Source of the DNA: Ryuthela nishihirai
Lineage: Eukaryota > Arthropoda > Arachnida > Araneae > Heptathelidae
Direction of reading: 5' to 3'
Length of the DNA: 64,000 nucleotides
NCBI GenBank assembly: GCA_038380435.1
Contig: JAWZYU010000057.1
Location: 186,001-250,000, forward strand
The position numbers and the translations under genes are program-made. How positions within the stretch are numbered: the stretch's first letter is position 1; every line of letters starts with the position of its first letter. Below are positions 10,504 to 21,282 of the stretch, one piece after another. A model generated the notes under the pieces. It made no database searches. It saw only the letters and a list, made by a program, of their open reading frames with translations, and was not told where the DNA came from.

Positions 10504-11654
10504 TCTTAAATATTTTTAATGATTTTGTAGTTAATGGACTTTTAGAAATAGGAGAAAAGCACAAATTGTTACATTACCAAGATACATCAGATTTCATTAA
10601 GATTATTTTAACATGGTGGCATATTGTAAATGTAAAATCACCTTTTAAAGGTGAACGTTTGAATAACAAACACCAAATGCAATTAACGTGTTCAGAGTCA
10701 GATGAAAATGTCTCATTTCTGAATTCTTTCCTGAATTGGCTTGATAAATGGGAGCAGATGAGTTGCACAACTGGTATGCTAACGAAAGAAACCCATTCTG
10801 CATTAAGACTTAGTACATATTCATTGCATGAAATTGCTTCATATTGTACTTCTGAACTTAAATTAAAATATATTTTACCAGGTAAGTTTCAAACTGATAA
10901 TTTAGAGAGTCGTTTCGGCCTCTACAGGCAGTTAGCTGGATGCCAATATAATATAAGTGTACGTCAATTATTTGAATGTGAAACAAAATTAAGAGTGCAG
11001 TCACTGTTGAAACTTCCCACTAAGTCAAGTGGCAAAATTAAAATAACTGATTTGGATTTTAAAGATGATTTTAAGGAAATGAATTTTACGCCTATTAGCT
11101 TAAAGTTTAATATTACAGTGTTTCCTCCAGATTTGTCTGATTGTGATAACTCTCTTCCTGTAATTGCATATGTAGCAGGTTATTGTGTATTTTCAATTTT
11201 GAAAAGTTTGAAATGTGATCATTGTAAACATTTATTATTACTTGATAAAAAAGTAGAATTAGATGCAAAATTTAAGTATTTACAAAAACTTGATAGAGGC
11301 AGTCTTTTTTGCCCAAATGAGATAGTAATTAATGTTGTATTGTTAAATTATATTACTATGAAAAAATTGTGTACTGAATTCGAACAAGAATTTATGGAAA
11401 TGGCAAATCAAAGAAATGTTGTTACTTTAATCACTACCAGTCTTTTACATGATGCAGAATTACTTGATTATCACACAAGTTGTGAATTTGGCCACTGTAT
11501 TGGAAAAACTCTAGAAATGATTATCTGGTGTTCAACCAATATATTTTTAAACAATTTTTGCAAGGTTAAAAATGATTGTTTGTTAGAGAATTTGGGAAAT
11601 AAGAAAAAATGTCTTAGTGCCAAAAAAAGAAAGTTGTCCACCCTCAATAAATAG
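10494..11654 (+). CDS. Transposase exon 2, segment c: C-terminal region
   Basis: It begins with a KLVLNIFNDF segment continuing the core and includes DNLESRFGLYRQLAGCQYN, a hallmark of P-element/THAP9 proteins containing the last acidic catalytic residue. Further on come IAYVAGYCVFSILK and a CDHCK pair typical of the C-terminus. It ends with a basic tail (KKKCLSAKKRKLS) resembling a nuclear localisation signal. The stop TAG is at 11652-11654. Confidence 0.82.
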   Translation, partial: VKLVLNIFNDFVVNGLLEIGEKHKLLHYQDTSDFIKIILTWWHIVNVKSPFKGERLNNKHQMQLTCSESDENVSFLNSFLNWLDKWEQMSCTTGMLTKETHSALRLSTYSLHEIASYCTSELKLKYILPGKFQTDNLESRFGLYRQLAGCQYNISVRQLFECETKLRVQSLLKLPTKSSGKIKITDLDFKDDFKEMNFTPISLKFNITVFPPDLSDCDNSLPVIAYVAGYCVFSILKSLKCDHCKHLLLLDKKVELDAKFKYLQKLDRGSLFCPNEIVINVVLLNYITMKKLCTEFEQEFMEMANQRNVVTLITTSLLHDAELLDYHTSCEFGHCIGKTLEMIIWCSTNIFLNNFCKVKNDCLLENLGNKKKCLSAKKRKLSTLNK

Positions 11655-12772
11655 TATCCACAGAGTTAACTGTTTGAAGTTAATAGTTTTGTGACAGTTT
11701 TTCTGGCATGTGGGATTTGAACCATATCTCTCCAGGTATATGCCACAGTATTCTAAGACTATTATACTAATAAATTATATTAGTGGAAAAAAAAGGAAGA
11801 GCAGTGTTAGTTTAGTGGTCTTACACCACTGGCTTATATCTGGAAAGATGTATGCCTAAATGATTTAATCTTTCTTTACCAGGCTGCATAGAATTATATT
11901 TTTAACAATCGAAGATTGATTAGAGACTATTTTCTTTACATTTGGGAGGTTAGTTGAGCGATATATTATCAAATGTTAGGTCGATAGATTTACAGGTAGC
12001 TTTGTAAACCAAAATGTGTATGTAAATTGTAGTTTGTAAAGTTTAGATGCACTTTTCCTGCTAGTTTTTGAATATGTATTCCATCAAAAGGTATCCATGT
12101 CCTATAAATTCAGTCTAATCACCAAGAAAAAGTATTTCAATTAAAACATAGCTGCAATTGTTACAGTTAAACCTATTACAGTATATCATTAATTTGTAGT
12201 TCACATTTGTCAATAAAATTGCTCTGAAGAAATTTTGTGTGTGTGTGTTTTTTTTTCTTTTAATATAATAGACTAATTTTCCATAGCAGTTTATGTCACG
12301 ATTATATTATCAATGGTTCAAAAAACTGGATTAGTTATTGACAGCATTTATCAGGAAAAATATGTGAAGGAAATGATTGTATTTTTGTAAATATATAACC
12401 GAGTAATTATTTGCATTTTACCTTATTTTTTAAACAAATTGTGTCAATGTTATTATATGTAGAACCTGAATATGACACTCCTGCTAATTTATATACCTTT
12501 ATACATGTTCAGAGAACGTTAAACAACGATTACTCTGCACTTTGAGTCATCAATTTAGCACAATTAGAAATCGAGATCTATTTTAGTTTCAACGTCTTCC
12601 TTATTTGAAGGTTTGTCAGAAATATTACACTAATGTACATATATACAATGTCAATCAGTTTTTGAGCACATTATCAAACAAAAATGCCCACCGAACTTAT
12701 AAAAAGAAAGTAAATGCTCGATTTGCGACGGTAGTTCTACGTACGCAGGAAGCACTGTAGATCCACAGGATG
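11655..12772 (+). other. 3' flank of the transposase gene, AT-rich, with candidate polyadenylation signal
   Basis: There is no coding sequence. An AATAAA at 12212-12217, followed by a TGTGTG-rich stretch at 12237-12248, is a plausible polyadenylation site about 560 bp after the stop. The remainder is AT-rich transposon sequence up to the inner right-end motif. Confidence 0.45.
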
Positions 12773-12817
12773 TGACGTCAATTTAGACTTCAAAGGCCTT
12801 CAGTCTCGAAGGTCACG

Positions 12818-12972
12818 CCTGGGTTCGAGCCCCGGGTAAGGCATGGATGTATGTGTCGTTTTCCTGCTGAGGTCCTGCCGTCCTCACAGACCTTCTACTA
12901 TGGCATATAAACTGACAGGCTCCTGTCAGACCTATGTGGCAAGCAGCTGCTTGAGGGGGTATTTATTTATTT
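12818..12972 (+). mobile_element. 3' piece of the SINE-B interrupted by the THAP transposon
   Basis: It resumes at box B (GGGTTCGAGCC) and runs through the standard SINE-B body (GAGGTCCTGCC, CTGACAGGCTCCTGTCAG, GTGGCAAGCAGCTGCTTGAGG) to a T-rich tail. With 5459-5493 it makes one nearly complete SINE-B, lacking only about four head bases. Confidence 0.85.
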
Positions 12973-13985
12973 TTTTTTATTTACATTAACCTAGTTGTAG
13001 TTGTACTTTGTATTTGAATGTATGCAGTGTTTCATTTCCGGCCTTAAGCTCTTCCTTCCCTCCCCCTTCCCCCCCCCACCCACTCCCCATTCTTAGTCTT
13101 TTATGTTATGGTCAGCACTTAAAAGGAGAAGGTCAAATCTCGCCATTGAAAGCCACGTTACCGTAACCTTCAGCCGGACAAACCCATAGGCTCAGCATTC
13201 CTGGGCGAGGCAGGCTGCCAACTGACCTTAAGCACGCAGAGCCGAGACGAGCGCTGTTGCTGCTACTGACTCCCTCTTCTCCCCTCGTCTCTTTTTTTTA
13301 TCCTTCCTCCTTTCTTTCTTCCACTTTCTTTGACTCTGATTCCTTCCTCACACAGGAATAAATCCCTTTAATTTAATCATCATCCGATGTCTCATGCTCA
13401 TCGCTTTTTACGCATCTCCGAGATCACTCTACAATTATTTTTCAAGAATAACTATGGTCACAAGACCCAGTGTGACTTCAACTGAACTGGGTCGTTGTCT
13501 GGGTTTTCAGAAAGGGAAAGAGGGGCGGGAGCTTTCCTTTTTTTTTTTATGCGGCCGAAACTTCATTTCCTGCGCAATGGCAGGAACCCGGATTTGTACC
13601 CCTCTCCCCTCAAGGGTGCTAAATGTTTTACGTTTTTCTTTGGTTATGGCGAAAGATTTCTATTTGTCTTTCCCTTGAATCGCATCTCAATTGTGCATGC
13701 TGGGAAGGGGGATGGACGCCGTCTAATAAGACTTGGGAATATTCCCTAGCAATGTTGTGTGACAGAATGAAAGTTGTTTGAAAGATGTGTGTTTTTGAGG
13801 CACAGTTGGCAGAGAACATTATGTTTTGCTGAGGCTGTCTCGCTGATCACATTAAATTAGTTTAACCTCATGCCCGACAGATGAGTGTCTGAATCTTAGT
13901 TCGACGGCAAGAGGGATTAAGAAAAACTCAAGTGAAACTGATTTTAGATATAATTTGCTTTCGAGAGTTTTTCCTAATTACAAAG
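12973..13985. other. Low-complexity and unrecognised sequence
   Basis: C-rich and pyrimidine tracts (13040-13090 and 13270-13340) alternate with unique-looking sequence. About 13830-13985 recurs inverted at 29540-29690 (landmark AACTGATTTTAGATATAATTTGC), so its right part belongs to a dispersed repeat that abuts R. No convincing gene is seen. Confidence 0.5.
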
Positions 13986-15760
13986 GGAGAGGCAAAAGTA
14001 AAGAGAGATAATAATATTACCGAAAAGTTTTAAAGAACGTTTACACCACAAGACTCATCATTGTGTCGTTATGAGTTAGAGAAGCGAAAACTAAACAAAC
14101 AAAATTATGAGAAAATAACATTATAGAAGAAAAAAAAATTTTTGCGGCAGCTTCCAGTACAATGGTGTACGAAATTTAACATAAAAGTTAGTTATGATTA
14201 TGATATGAAGGTCGTACTTGGCTACTGATCTAAGGGACCTGGGTTCGAGACCCGGGTAAGGCATGGATGTTCGTGTCGTTTTTCTGCTGAGGTCCTGCCA
14301 TCCTCACAGTCCTACTCTGGCATATAAACTGACAGGCTCCTGTCAGACCTCTGTGGCAAGCAGCTGCTTGAGGGGATATTTTTTTAATATTGTTATTTTA
14401 AATATTCCTAATAGAGAAAGAATTAGAGCCATGTATTAAGCCGATAAACAAAACGGAAAAAATAAACGATGTAAATTTCAGGTTACTAACAAATTTATTG
14501 TTAACACGTTTATTTTTGATAAATTTTATTTCAGATATTTTTACTTCATCAATTATAATAATAGATTAACTATTTAAAGCAGTCTGGTGACGAGATCGTC
14601 AAATCAAACTATAATTTGTAATTTTTTTATCCGATTTTGAGAAGATTGTGTTCGTTAAATGGCTACTTCATCCTAACAGTAACCATTTCGAACGTTAGCG
14701 TTGTCACAACGTTCGAAATTTCAAAGCATGGTACTGATGACTTTTCGAATTTAGGTGCACAGAATGATAGAAAGATTGAATAATAATTACATATAAAGGA
14801 AAGCGTGCTGTGAAATACTTGCCGGAATAGATGCCTCAGTTGACTAAGAGTCGAAATTTGTAACGGAAAAATGTATTTTACTAGATTATCAGAAGATTAG
14901 TTTTTATTGAATAGCAACTTGATGAAATGGTCAGTGTTACGACTTCATAACTTTTATTTTAATCTCCGCTTCTGCAGAGATGTTACTCGAAACGACGAAC
15001 ATACAACTCTACATCCAGCGATTAAACGAAAAAAATAAATCTTCTATCTGTATATTTAAATTTTATACAGGTAGCTTTTATTAACTCTGAAAAGTTAACA
15101 ATCTTAACACAATAGTAAAAACCGAGAATATTATTTTATATATATGTTTTACACAATACTGAAGTCTCATCACGAATACTTTAGCGATTTATTTTTCTGT
15201 GTTATGTAATAGAATATGTAACTGTCAAACGTATTCAGAAAAACCAGTTGTGAAGAAAATTGTTTTTTCAGATTTTCAATTCTATTTCGATATTTGGGAA
15301 TCGAGCGTGAATTCGAAATAAATAAACAAACTAGAAAGTAACCGATTTCATAACTAAGGCAACGAAATTGCACAAGTCATAAACAATTTCTTAACTGATC
15401 ACACAAAACACCAATATGCTATCAATCAGTATTAAACTATCCTGTTAATCACAAAATATCAGATTTTCTTTTAAAAGCACATGTTTCTGAGATACAAATA
15501 AATTGCTATTTTACTTGAAACTGAAAACTTTCTTACCAGAATGAATTATGAATTTTCAAAAATCCAGTTGATTTTAATTACCTAAAATTCTGTTTAACAG
15601 TAATTGATCTTTCACCTATTAAGTTTACAATTTATAATTTTGCTGCTTGGTCTACTGTTTTTTAGAGAAACAATCTGAAGAGGTTAACTAAGAAATCACA
15701 ATTAGTTACAGAAAATGAAGATTAATATTACCTATTTTGCTACTGCGTTGTTTTCTTCTT
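13986..15760 (+). repeat. Dispersed repeat R, long copy interrupted by SINE-B
   Basis: It matches 19940-21280 in the same orientation. Landmarks are GTTATGAGTTAGAGAA, a TTTTATTTCAGATATTTTTACTT block, ATTAAACGAAAAAAATAAA, GAAGTCTCATCACGAATACTTTA and AACAATTTCTTA. The right end (15560-15760) recurs inverted near 34190-34400. No protein frame is conserved between copies. Confidence 0.7.
14209..14390 (+). mobile_element. SINE-B inserted in R
   Basis: A head truncated at its start (CTTGGCTACTGATCTAAGGG), box B GGGTTCGAGACC, a full body, and a T-rich tail after GCAGCTGCTTGAGGGG. It lies inside the R copy and therefore inserted later. Confidence 0.85.
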
Positions 15761-15764
15761 ATAT

Positions 15765-16268
15765 TCAATTTTAGAGACTCTCAATAATGTTTTCGTTAGA
15801 ACATATAAAATCTTATCTGGATATTTCCCTTTCTATACAATTAGAATTTAAATAGAATTTTTAAATGCGCAGTTTCCAAAACGTCCGAGAGATGGAAGAA
15901 TTAACCAATCAAATAATTTCCCTTTCCATTTGCAAGAAATTTCCACATAGTAACAGAATACACAATGTATTCTCTGCAAGCTATATTCATGTAGCAGAAA
16001 AACAGTTTCAAGGGGTAGGCAAGCAAATTTTATAAACTGATGGAAGAAAATGATCCTCAAAGTACTGAGCAAAAATATCAAATACTCTTGATAAACTGTA
16101 TAAAATGATATATACTACCCTACAGCTTAGTAACAAATAAAAACTTAGAAAGTGAAATTGTTTATATTTCCGTCTCGCAATTTTTAGGGAGGGGAAGTGA
16201 CCTTAGAATTATTATTCCCCTCGCTATATCCTAGATACTAGATGATCTAATACAAGACATTACGATAT
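15765..16268. other. Unrecognised AT-rich sequence
   Basis: No open frame with a recognisable motif and no terminal repeats are seen. Confidence 0.4.
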
Positions 16269-16280
16269 TTTACATTCATG

Positions 16281-16663
16281 GATTGGGTTGTTTTATCTCT
16301 GAGCGGCACTTTTTTGCACACCATGGTCTAAATGGCCAGGTCACAAGGACCCCGAAGGCTCAGAGAAGGTTGGGGGAGGGACCCACTGGAACAGCTGTTA
16401 GGAGACAGATGGTAGCCTCCCGTCAAGGCCACCCAGCGTGTTCTTTAACGTGCACTGGGTATGGCTCTCCCCCACACGGGGTCACGGCTTAACGTCCCAT
16501 CCGACGGACGGCGGCCTTTCCAAGCCCATCGGTGTCCCCTACTGACCGTGGCAGGGCGGGGAATTTTGTGGTGATAAATCTCAAAGCTGACCCAGCTGGG
16601 ACTCGAACCTGGGAACTACAGATTACGAGCCTGGCGCGCTACCGACTGAGCCACCCCCGCCCC
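16281..16663 (-). mobile_element. SINE-A, single module, antisense, with 11-bp TSD
   Basis: It starts with the inverted tail (GGTTGTTTTATCTCTGAGCGGCAC), passes through one module and the body, and ends with the inverted tRNA-like head (box B GGACTCGAACC, box A CCGACTGAGCCA). Flanking direct repeats TTACATTCATG at 16270-16280 and 16664-16674 mark retrotransposition and define the element as about 383 bp. Confidence 0.93.
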
Positions 16664-16754
16664 TTACATTCATGTAATCGGCGTGGAAATCATTTTGACC
16701 TCATGCGGTCGATAGTGGCGGTCATGTGCAATAGAGTATCCTTGTACCCTGAAT

Positions 16755-17172
16755 CTTTGTGACCTGGCCATTTAGCCCATTGTGCGGAAGAAAACTGCCG
16801 CTCAGAGGTAAAACAACTCCAACGTTAAATAACACATTTTATAGCCTTCGTGGGAGGCTGCCATCTGTCACCAAAAAGCTTTGCAGTGGATATCCTCCTT
16901 ACAACTTTCTCTGAGCCTTTGGGGTCCTTGTGACCTGGCGATTTTGTCCATCGTGTGGAAAAAAGTGACCTTCACAAGTAAAATATACCAACGTTAAAGA
17001 ACACGCTGCGTAGCTTTAACGAAAGGCTACTATCTGTCTCCGAAAAGATGTACAGTGGATCTCCTACCCGCAACTTTCTCTGAGCATTTGGGGTCTTGTG
17101 ACCTGGTCATTTAGCCTATTGTGTGAAAAAGGTGACCTTCAGATGTAAAATATTCTAACGTTAAAAAGCACC
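16755..17172 (+). repeat. Degraded SINE-A modules (about 2.5), no head
   Basis: Recognisable blocks GTGACCTGG(C)CATTTAGCCCATTGTG and AACGTTAA(A) recur with period about 168 bp but many substitutions. The array lacks a head and joins directly to MITE sequence at about 17172, indicating an older truncated locus. Confidence 0.75.
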
Positions 17173-17177
17173 CCGTA

Positions 17178-17460
17178 AATTGCATAAATTTGACGTGACA
17201 CGACGATCTATGCGTCACGTGACACGATCTGGCAACAGCCGTGTCACGTCACACGACGGTTGCCAGATCACAAATTTCTAAAAAATCCTTGCCAGATATT
17301 TTTTCTGAACTCTGTAATCAACCATAATGTTCGAATATTTTTTGGAGCGACTGTACACGAAGGTTGCCAGATCACTAATTTGTAAAAAAAAGTTGCCAGA
17401 TATTTTTTCTTAATTCTGTAATCAACACTAGTGTTCGAATACTTTTTTGAGCGACTGTAC
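17178..17460. mobile_element. Partial Tc1/mariner-type MITEs in series
   Basis: Two successive half-elements each end with the block GTTCGAATA(C)TTTTTT followed by GAGCGACTGTA, the right terminal repeat of the palindromic MITE. The GGTTGCCAGATCAC block occurs in each. Left ends are missing or rearranged. Confidence 0.75.
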
Positions 17461-17690
17461 TCTCACAATCTCTAGATGTACTTTCCTCTACCAACATCAC
17501 GATGATCCCATCCACAAAGCGATTACATTAGGGAATGGTTTGATGAGAGGAATGTGGAAGAACTTGACTGGCCTGCACAGAGCCCTGATCTCAACCCCAT
17601 TGAACTCTTTTTGGATGAATTGGAACTCCGACTGCGAGCCAGGCCGACCTGCCAGACATCAATGATCGGCATCACTAATCCTCTTGTGGC
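17461..17690 (+). pseudogene. Tc1-like transposase fragment: end of DDE domain
   Basis: Across two frames, a protein matching the last part of a Tc1 DDE transposase is readable, including VEELDWPAQSPDLNPIELF and DELELRLRARP. The block SPDLNPIE contains the catalytic-site neighbourhood of the third acidic residue. It begins right at the MITE terminus and has stops and shifts, so it is nonfunctional. The equivalent region is also at 21340-21545. Confidence 0.82.
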
Positions 17691-17731
17691 ATTCATTTCA
17701 ACTTCACCTTTCGAACTCCTAAGTGACTTAG

Positions 17732-18218
17732 AGGCGGGTTTTGCTCAGTCGGTAGCGCTCCAGGCTCGTACTTTGTAGTTCCCAGGTTCGAGTCCCAGCT
17801 GTGTCAGCTTTAAGATTTAAAAAAATAAAAAAATACCACCTCAAGCAGCTGCTTGCCACAGAGGTCTGACAGGAGCCTGTCAGTTTATATGCCACAGTAG
17901 AAGGTCTGAGAGGATGGATTTATTTCCGCAAAACTCCCCGCCATGCCCACGGTCAGTAGGGAACACCGATGGGCTTGGAAAGGCCTCCGTCCATCGGATG
18001 GGACGTTAACCCATGGCCACGTGTGCAGGAGAGCCATACCCTGTACACGTTAAAGAAGACGTTGGATGGCTTTGACGGGAAGCTACCATCGGTCTTCCAA
18101 CAACGTTGCCAGTCTGTCCCCTACGGCAACCTTCTCTGAGCCTTCGGGGTACTTGTGACCTGGTCATTTAGACCATGGTGTGAAAAAAGTGCCGCTCAGA
18201 GGTGAAACAACCCATCCC
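17732..18218 (+). mobile_element. SINE-A interrupted by a SINE-B fragment
   Basis: A SINE-A head (GCTCAGTCGGTAGCGC, box B GGTTCGAGTCC) leads into the body. The body is broken after TTTAAGATTT and resumes at ATTTATTTCCGC, with the SINE-B piece between. One module and the AACAACCCA tail follow, to 18218. The nesting shows SINE-B was active after this SINE-A inserted. Confidence 0.88.
17819..17917 (-). mobile_element. 5'-truncated SINE-B, antisense, nested in SINE-A
   Basis: An A-rich start (inverted tail), CCTCAAGCAGCTGCTTGCC, CTGACAGGAGCCTGTCAG, ending within the body at GAGAGGATGG. An ATTT-type short duplication flanks it. The head is absent, as in incomplete reverse transcription. Confidence 0.85.
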
Positions 18219-18284
18219 TAAGTGACTTAATTCTCATCCCGCGCTACATCTCGAGTGTCACGTACTCTCACAATCCCTCCATAC

Positions 18285-18860
18285 ATACATAAAAAATCTT
18301 CATGCATTCATGGGTTGGATTGGGTTGTTTTACCTCTGAGCGGCACTTTTTTGCACACCATGGGCTAAATGGCCAGGTCACATGGACCCCGAAGGCTCAG
18401 AGAAGGTTTGGGGATGGGACCCACTGGAACAGCTTTTGGGAGACAGATGGTAGCCCCCGTCAAACCCATCCAGCGTGTTCTTTAACGTGCACAGGGTATG
18501 GCTCTCCCGCACACGGGGCCACGGCTTAATGTCCTATCCTACGGACGGCGGCCTTTCCAAGCCCATCGGTGTCCCCTATTGACCGTGGGCAGGGCGAGGA
18601 ATTTTGGGGAGATAAATCTCAACGCTGACCCAGCTGGGTCTCGAACCTGGGAACTACAGATTACGAGTCTGGCGCGCTACCGACTGAGCCACCCCCGCCC
18701 CCATGCATTCATGAGCTACGAGATCAAACCAGAGTGGAAAATGGTTTTCTTGAAACACATCCGATCTTAACAACATCTGCTGCATCTCGTCAATATAGAC
18801 CAATTCTAACAGCCGAACACAAGCCTAAAATCAACAAGATCAACTCCAACCATCGGTTGG
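18285..18860 (-). pseudogene. RTE 3' end, antisense, split by a SINE-A
   Basis: The flanks 18285-18312 and 18714-18850 join into a sequence like 7410-7540 (CATTCATGAGCTACGAG, then CTGCTGCATCT and TAGACCAATTCTAACAG), the inverted RTE 3' terminal region. It carries no intact coding sequence. Confidence 0.7.
18313..18701 (-). mobile_element. SINE-A, single module, antisense, with 12-bp TSD
   Basis: A full-length element with inverted tail at left and head at right. Perfect direct repeats CATGCATTCATG at 18301-18312 and 18702-18713 bound it. The host sequence is the RTE 3' end. Confidence 0.93.
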
Positions 18861-19068
18861 AGTTGTGTACAGCAGGGTGCCAAAGGACTCGAGCACTGGA
18901 ACAGCGTTCTCTGGAGTGATGAATCACGCCTCACCATCTGGCAGTCTGACGGACGAGTCTGGGTGTGGAGGATGCCAGGTGAACTCTATCTGCCTGACTG
19001 TCGCATGTCAGCTGTGAAGTTTGGTGGAAGAAACTTCATCCTCTGGGGCTCTTTTTCTTCATTCAACC
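18861..19068 (+). pseudogene. Tc1-like transposase, central DDE part (left half of a split copy)
   Basis: It reads HWNSVLWSDESRLTIWQSDGRVWVWR, containing the second catalytic aspartate motif (WSDES), and continues to GGRNFILWGSFSSFNLG. The protein then stops being Tc1-like, and its continuation is found at 21283 after 2.2 kb of repeat R. Confidence 0.82.
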
Positions 19069-21282
19069 TGGGCAGTTTTCTGCATCTATGAAAAAGGAAA
19101 TAATCTTTTTCATTCTTTGAGAGAGCAAGAAATTATTCCTTTAAGCTAAAAAGCGATCACCCAACTATCAGAGATAGTTGGACACTAACAGTCAAAAATT
19201 TGTAACCGTTATGCAGATGCGTCGCAAGCCACCAGGAGGCAAGAATTAAGAGAGGGATTCATATTGACCGAGAGCGCAATGGAGGAGGGAGAGCTGCCGC
19301 CACAAGGTACGTGTGGGAACTTTTATACACAGGGCTCAACTTTGTGTCATTTTTAGTTAGAGCAGTGATTATCAAACTTTTATAATGGAATCGAACTTTT
19401 ACTCTGGAAATGTGTATGTAACTGGCGTACCCCTTGTATAGATAGATAAAACTATATATATATGTATAGTATAACAATGGGAATAAAATAAAACATATAT
19501 ATCAGTGGTTCTTAACCTTTTAAGCATCACGTACCCCCTGGAAATGTGTATGTAACTGGCGTACCCCTTGTATAGATAGATAAAACTATATATATAGTAT
19601 AACAATGGGAATAAAATAAAACAGATATATCAGTGGTTCTCAACCTTTTAAGCTTCACGTACCCCCTGGAAATGTGTATGTAACTGCGTACCCCTTGTAT
19701 AGATAGATAAAAGTATAGTTATAGTGTAACAATGTTGTCCACGTTGAGAACCCCTGCTATAATCTATGAAGCGATCACCCCAAAATCGGAGGATGTTGGA
19801 CATTAACTGTTAAAAATTTGGGACCGTTACGCAGATGCGTCGGGAGCCAGCCACCAGGAGAGACAAAAGTTAAGAGAGGAATCATATTAACGGAGAGCGC
19901 ATGGAACGGAGGGAGAGCTGAAAAGAGAGCTGCCCCCACGAGGTGCGGGAGGGAACGTTTAGACACAAGACTCTTCGTTGTGTCATTATGAGTTAGAGAA
20001 ACAAAAAATTTTATATTGGAAAATTATGAGGAAAATAATTTTGCGATAAAAACAATTGGCGGTAGTTTCAATAGAAGACATACGATATTATTCATGATTA
20101 TTTTATAAACGTTTATTATTTTTGATTTTTAGCAGTATACGTTCCTAATAGTGAAAGAATTAGAGTCATGTATCAATAATATAAAAATAAATATCAATAA
20201 TAAAGAATACAGTCATGTATTAATTAGATGTCAAACAGCAGCTGATAAATTCAATGGGAAAAAAAGTTATAAATTTCATGTTGCAACAATTTTATTGCTA
20301 ACATGTATATTTATGATAAATTTTATTTCAGATATTTTTACTTTATCCACTATAACAATATGCTAACATTTTAAAGCAATCCGGTGGCCAGATCGTCAAA
20401 TCAAATTATGAATTGAAATGTATTTTTAACCGATTATGAGAAGATTGGTTTTGGATGAATGGCAACTTCACCCTCTCATTAAACAGGTCGTAAATTGTCA
20501 TTTTGCGCAACATTCTAAATTTCGAACCATGGTACCGATGACTTTTTTTTTAAACTTAGGTGCATCGAATTACAGAAAGATGGAATAATAATTAAATATA
20601 GGAAAGGGTGCTGTGAAATAGTTACCGGAATAGATTGATTAAATTGACTATTGACTAAATGTCGAAATTCGTAACTGAAAAATTGCATTTTACTAGATTG
20701 TCAGAAGATTAGTTTTCGTTGAGTGGCAACTTGATAGAACGGTCACAGTTACGACTTCACATTTTTTTATTTCAATCTCCGCTTCGGCAGAGATCTTCCT
20801 CGAACCTATACTGAAGGCGTGGAGTACGATGGATTAAACGAAAAAAATAAAACTTCTAACCGTATGTCTAAAGTTTATACAGGTAGCTCTTGTTAAGTAT
20901 AAAAAGCTGACAAGCTTAACAAAAGTAATAATCGAGAATATTATTTTTCTCCTTTTTTATGTCATATGTTTTTACAAAAATATTGAAGTCTCATCACGAA
21001 TACTTTAACCGAATTATTATTCCATGCCATGTAATAGACTATATAACTGATATCACGCGCATTCAAAAACACAAACTGCGAATAAATGTATTTTTAAAAA
21101 TTTTCAATTCTATTTGGATATTTGGCAATCGATTTCGAATTCAAAATAAATAAACAAACTATAAATGAACTGAATTAATAACACGGCAATAATATTACAA
21201 AACTCATAAACAATTTCTTAAAAAATCACACAAAACACTAATATGCTATCAATCAGTATAAACTAACAGTTAGTGTTAACCT
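19069..21282 (+). repeat. Dispersed repeat R, with internal partial duplication, inserted in Tc1
   Basis: Repeat R begins with a block about AAGAAATTATTCCTTTAAGC and GCGATCACC. Its first 250 bp occur twice (19069-19360 and 19765-19990), separated by a three-unit hAT-type MITE. From 19765 it runs through to 21280 in parallel with 13986-15480. It interrupts a Tc1 transposase, so R is mobile or was moved. No terminal repeats or coding region are identified. Confidence 0.65.
19363..19756. mobile_element. hAT-type MITE in three tandem units
   Basis: Units start at 19363 (CAGTGATTATCAAAC, degenerate), 19503 (CAGTGGTTCTTAACC) and 19631 (CAGTGGTTCTCAACC). Each has GTACCCC...TGGAAATGTGTATGTAACTG and an ATAGATAGATAAAA block. 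Only the last unit ends with the inverted terminus GTTGAGAACCCCTG. The CAGTGGTTCTCAACC end is a well known hAT-type terminus. A clean 8-bp TSD was not found. Confidence 0.75.

Larger units (their letters stand above)
5685..11654 (+). pseudogene. P-element/THAP9-like transposase gene, two exons, two frameshifts
   Basis: Exon 1 (5685-5837) and exon 2 (8969-11654) together would encode about 945 residues, close to THAP9-like transposases. Order: THAP zinc finger, basic and charged linker, catalytic RNase H-like core with a nucleotide-binding type insertion, and a conserved C-terminal tail. The gene would cut and paste the element in the nucleus. Two single-base frame changes, one in a T-run at 9701-9705 and one in an A-run at 10489-10492, break the long exon. 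Both lie in homopolymers, so assembly error is an alternative to true inactivation. The otherwise open frames suggest a young copy. Confidence 0.85.
5494..12817 (+). mobile_element. P-element/THAP9-like DNA transposon (about 7.3 kb)
   Basis: The outer limits are inferred from the split SINE-B on each side. Near the left end are AAGGCCTTTT (5498-5507) and TGACGTCA (5514-5521). Near the right end the same two motifs recur in inverted order, TGACGTCA (12773-12780) and AAAGGCCTT (12792-12800), consistent with imperfect terminal inverted repeats. An 8-bp TSD, usual for P elements, is not evident. Internally it carries a two-exon THAP transposase, and its intron has been invaded by other elements. 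Confidence 0.75.

Noticed and set aside
13394..13749. Overlapping open frames of 84-94 codons
   Set aside because: Two overlapping frames on one strand plus one opposite, pyrimidine-rich flanks and no motif. No support for coding.
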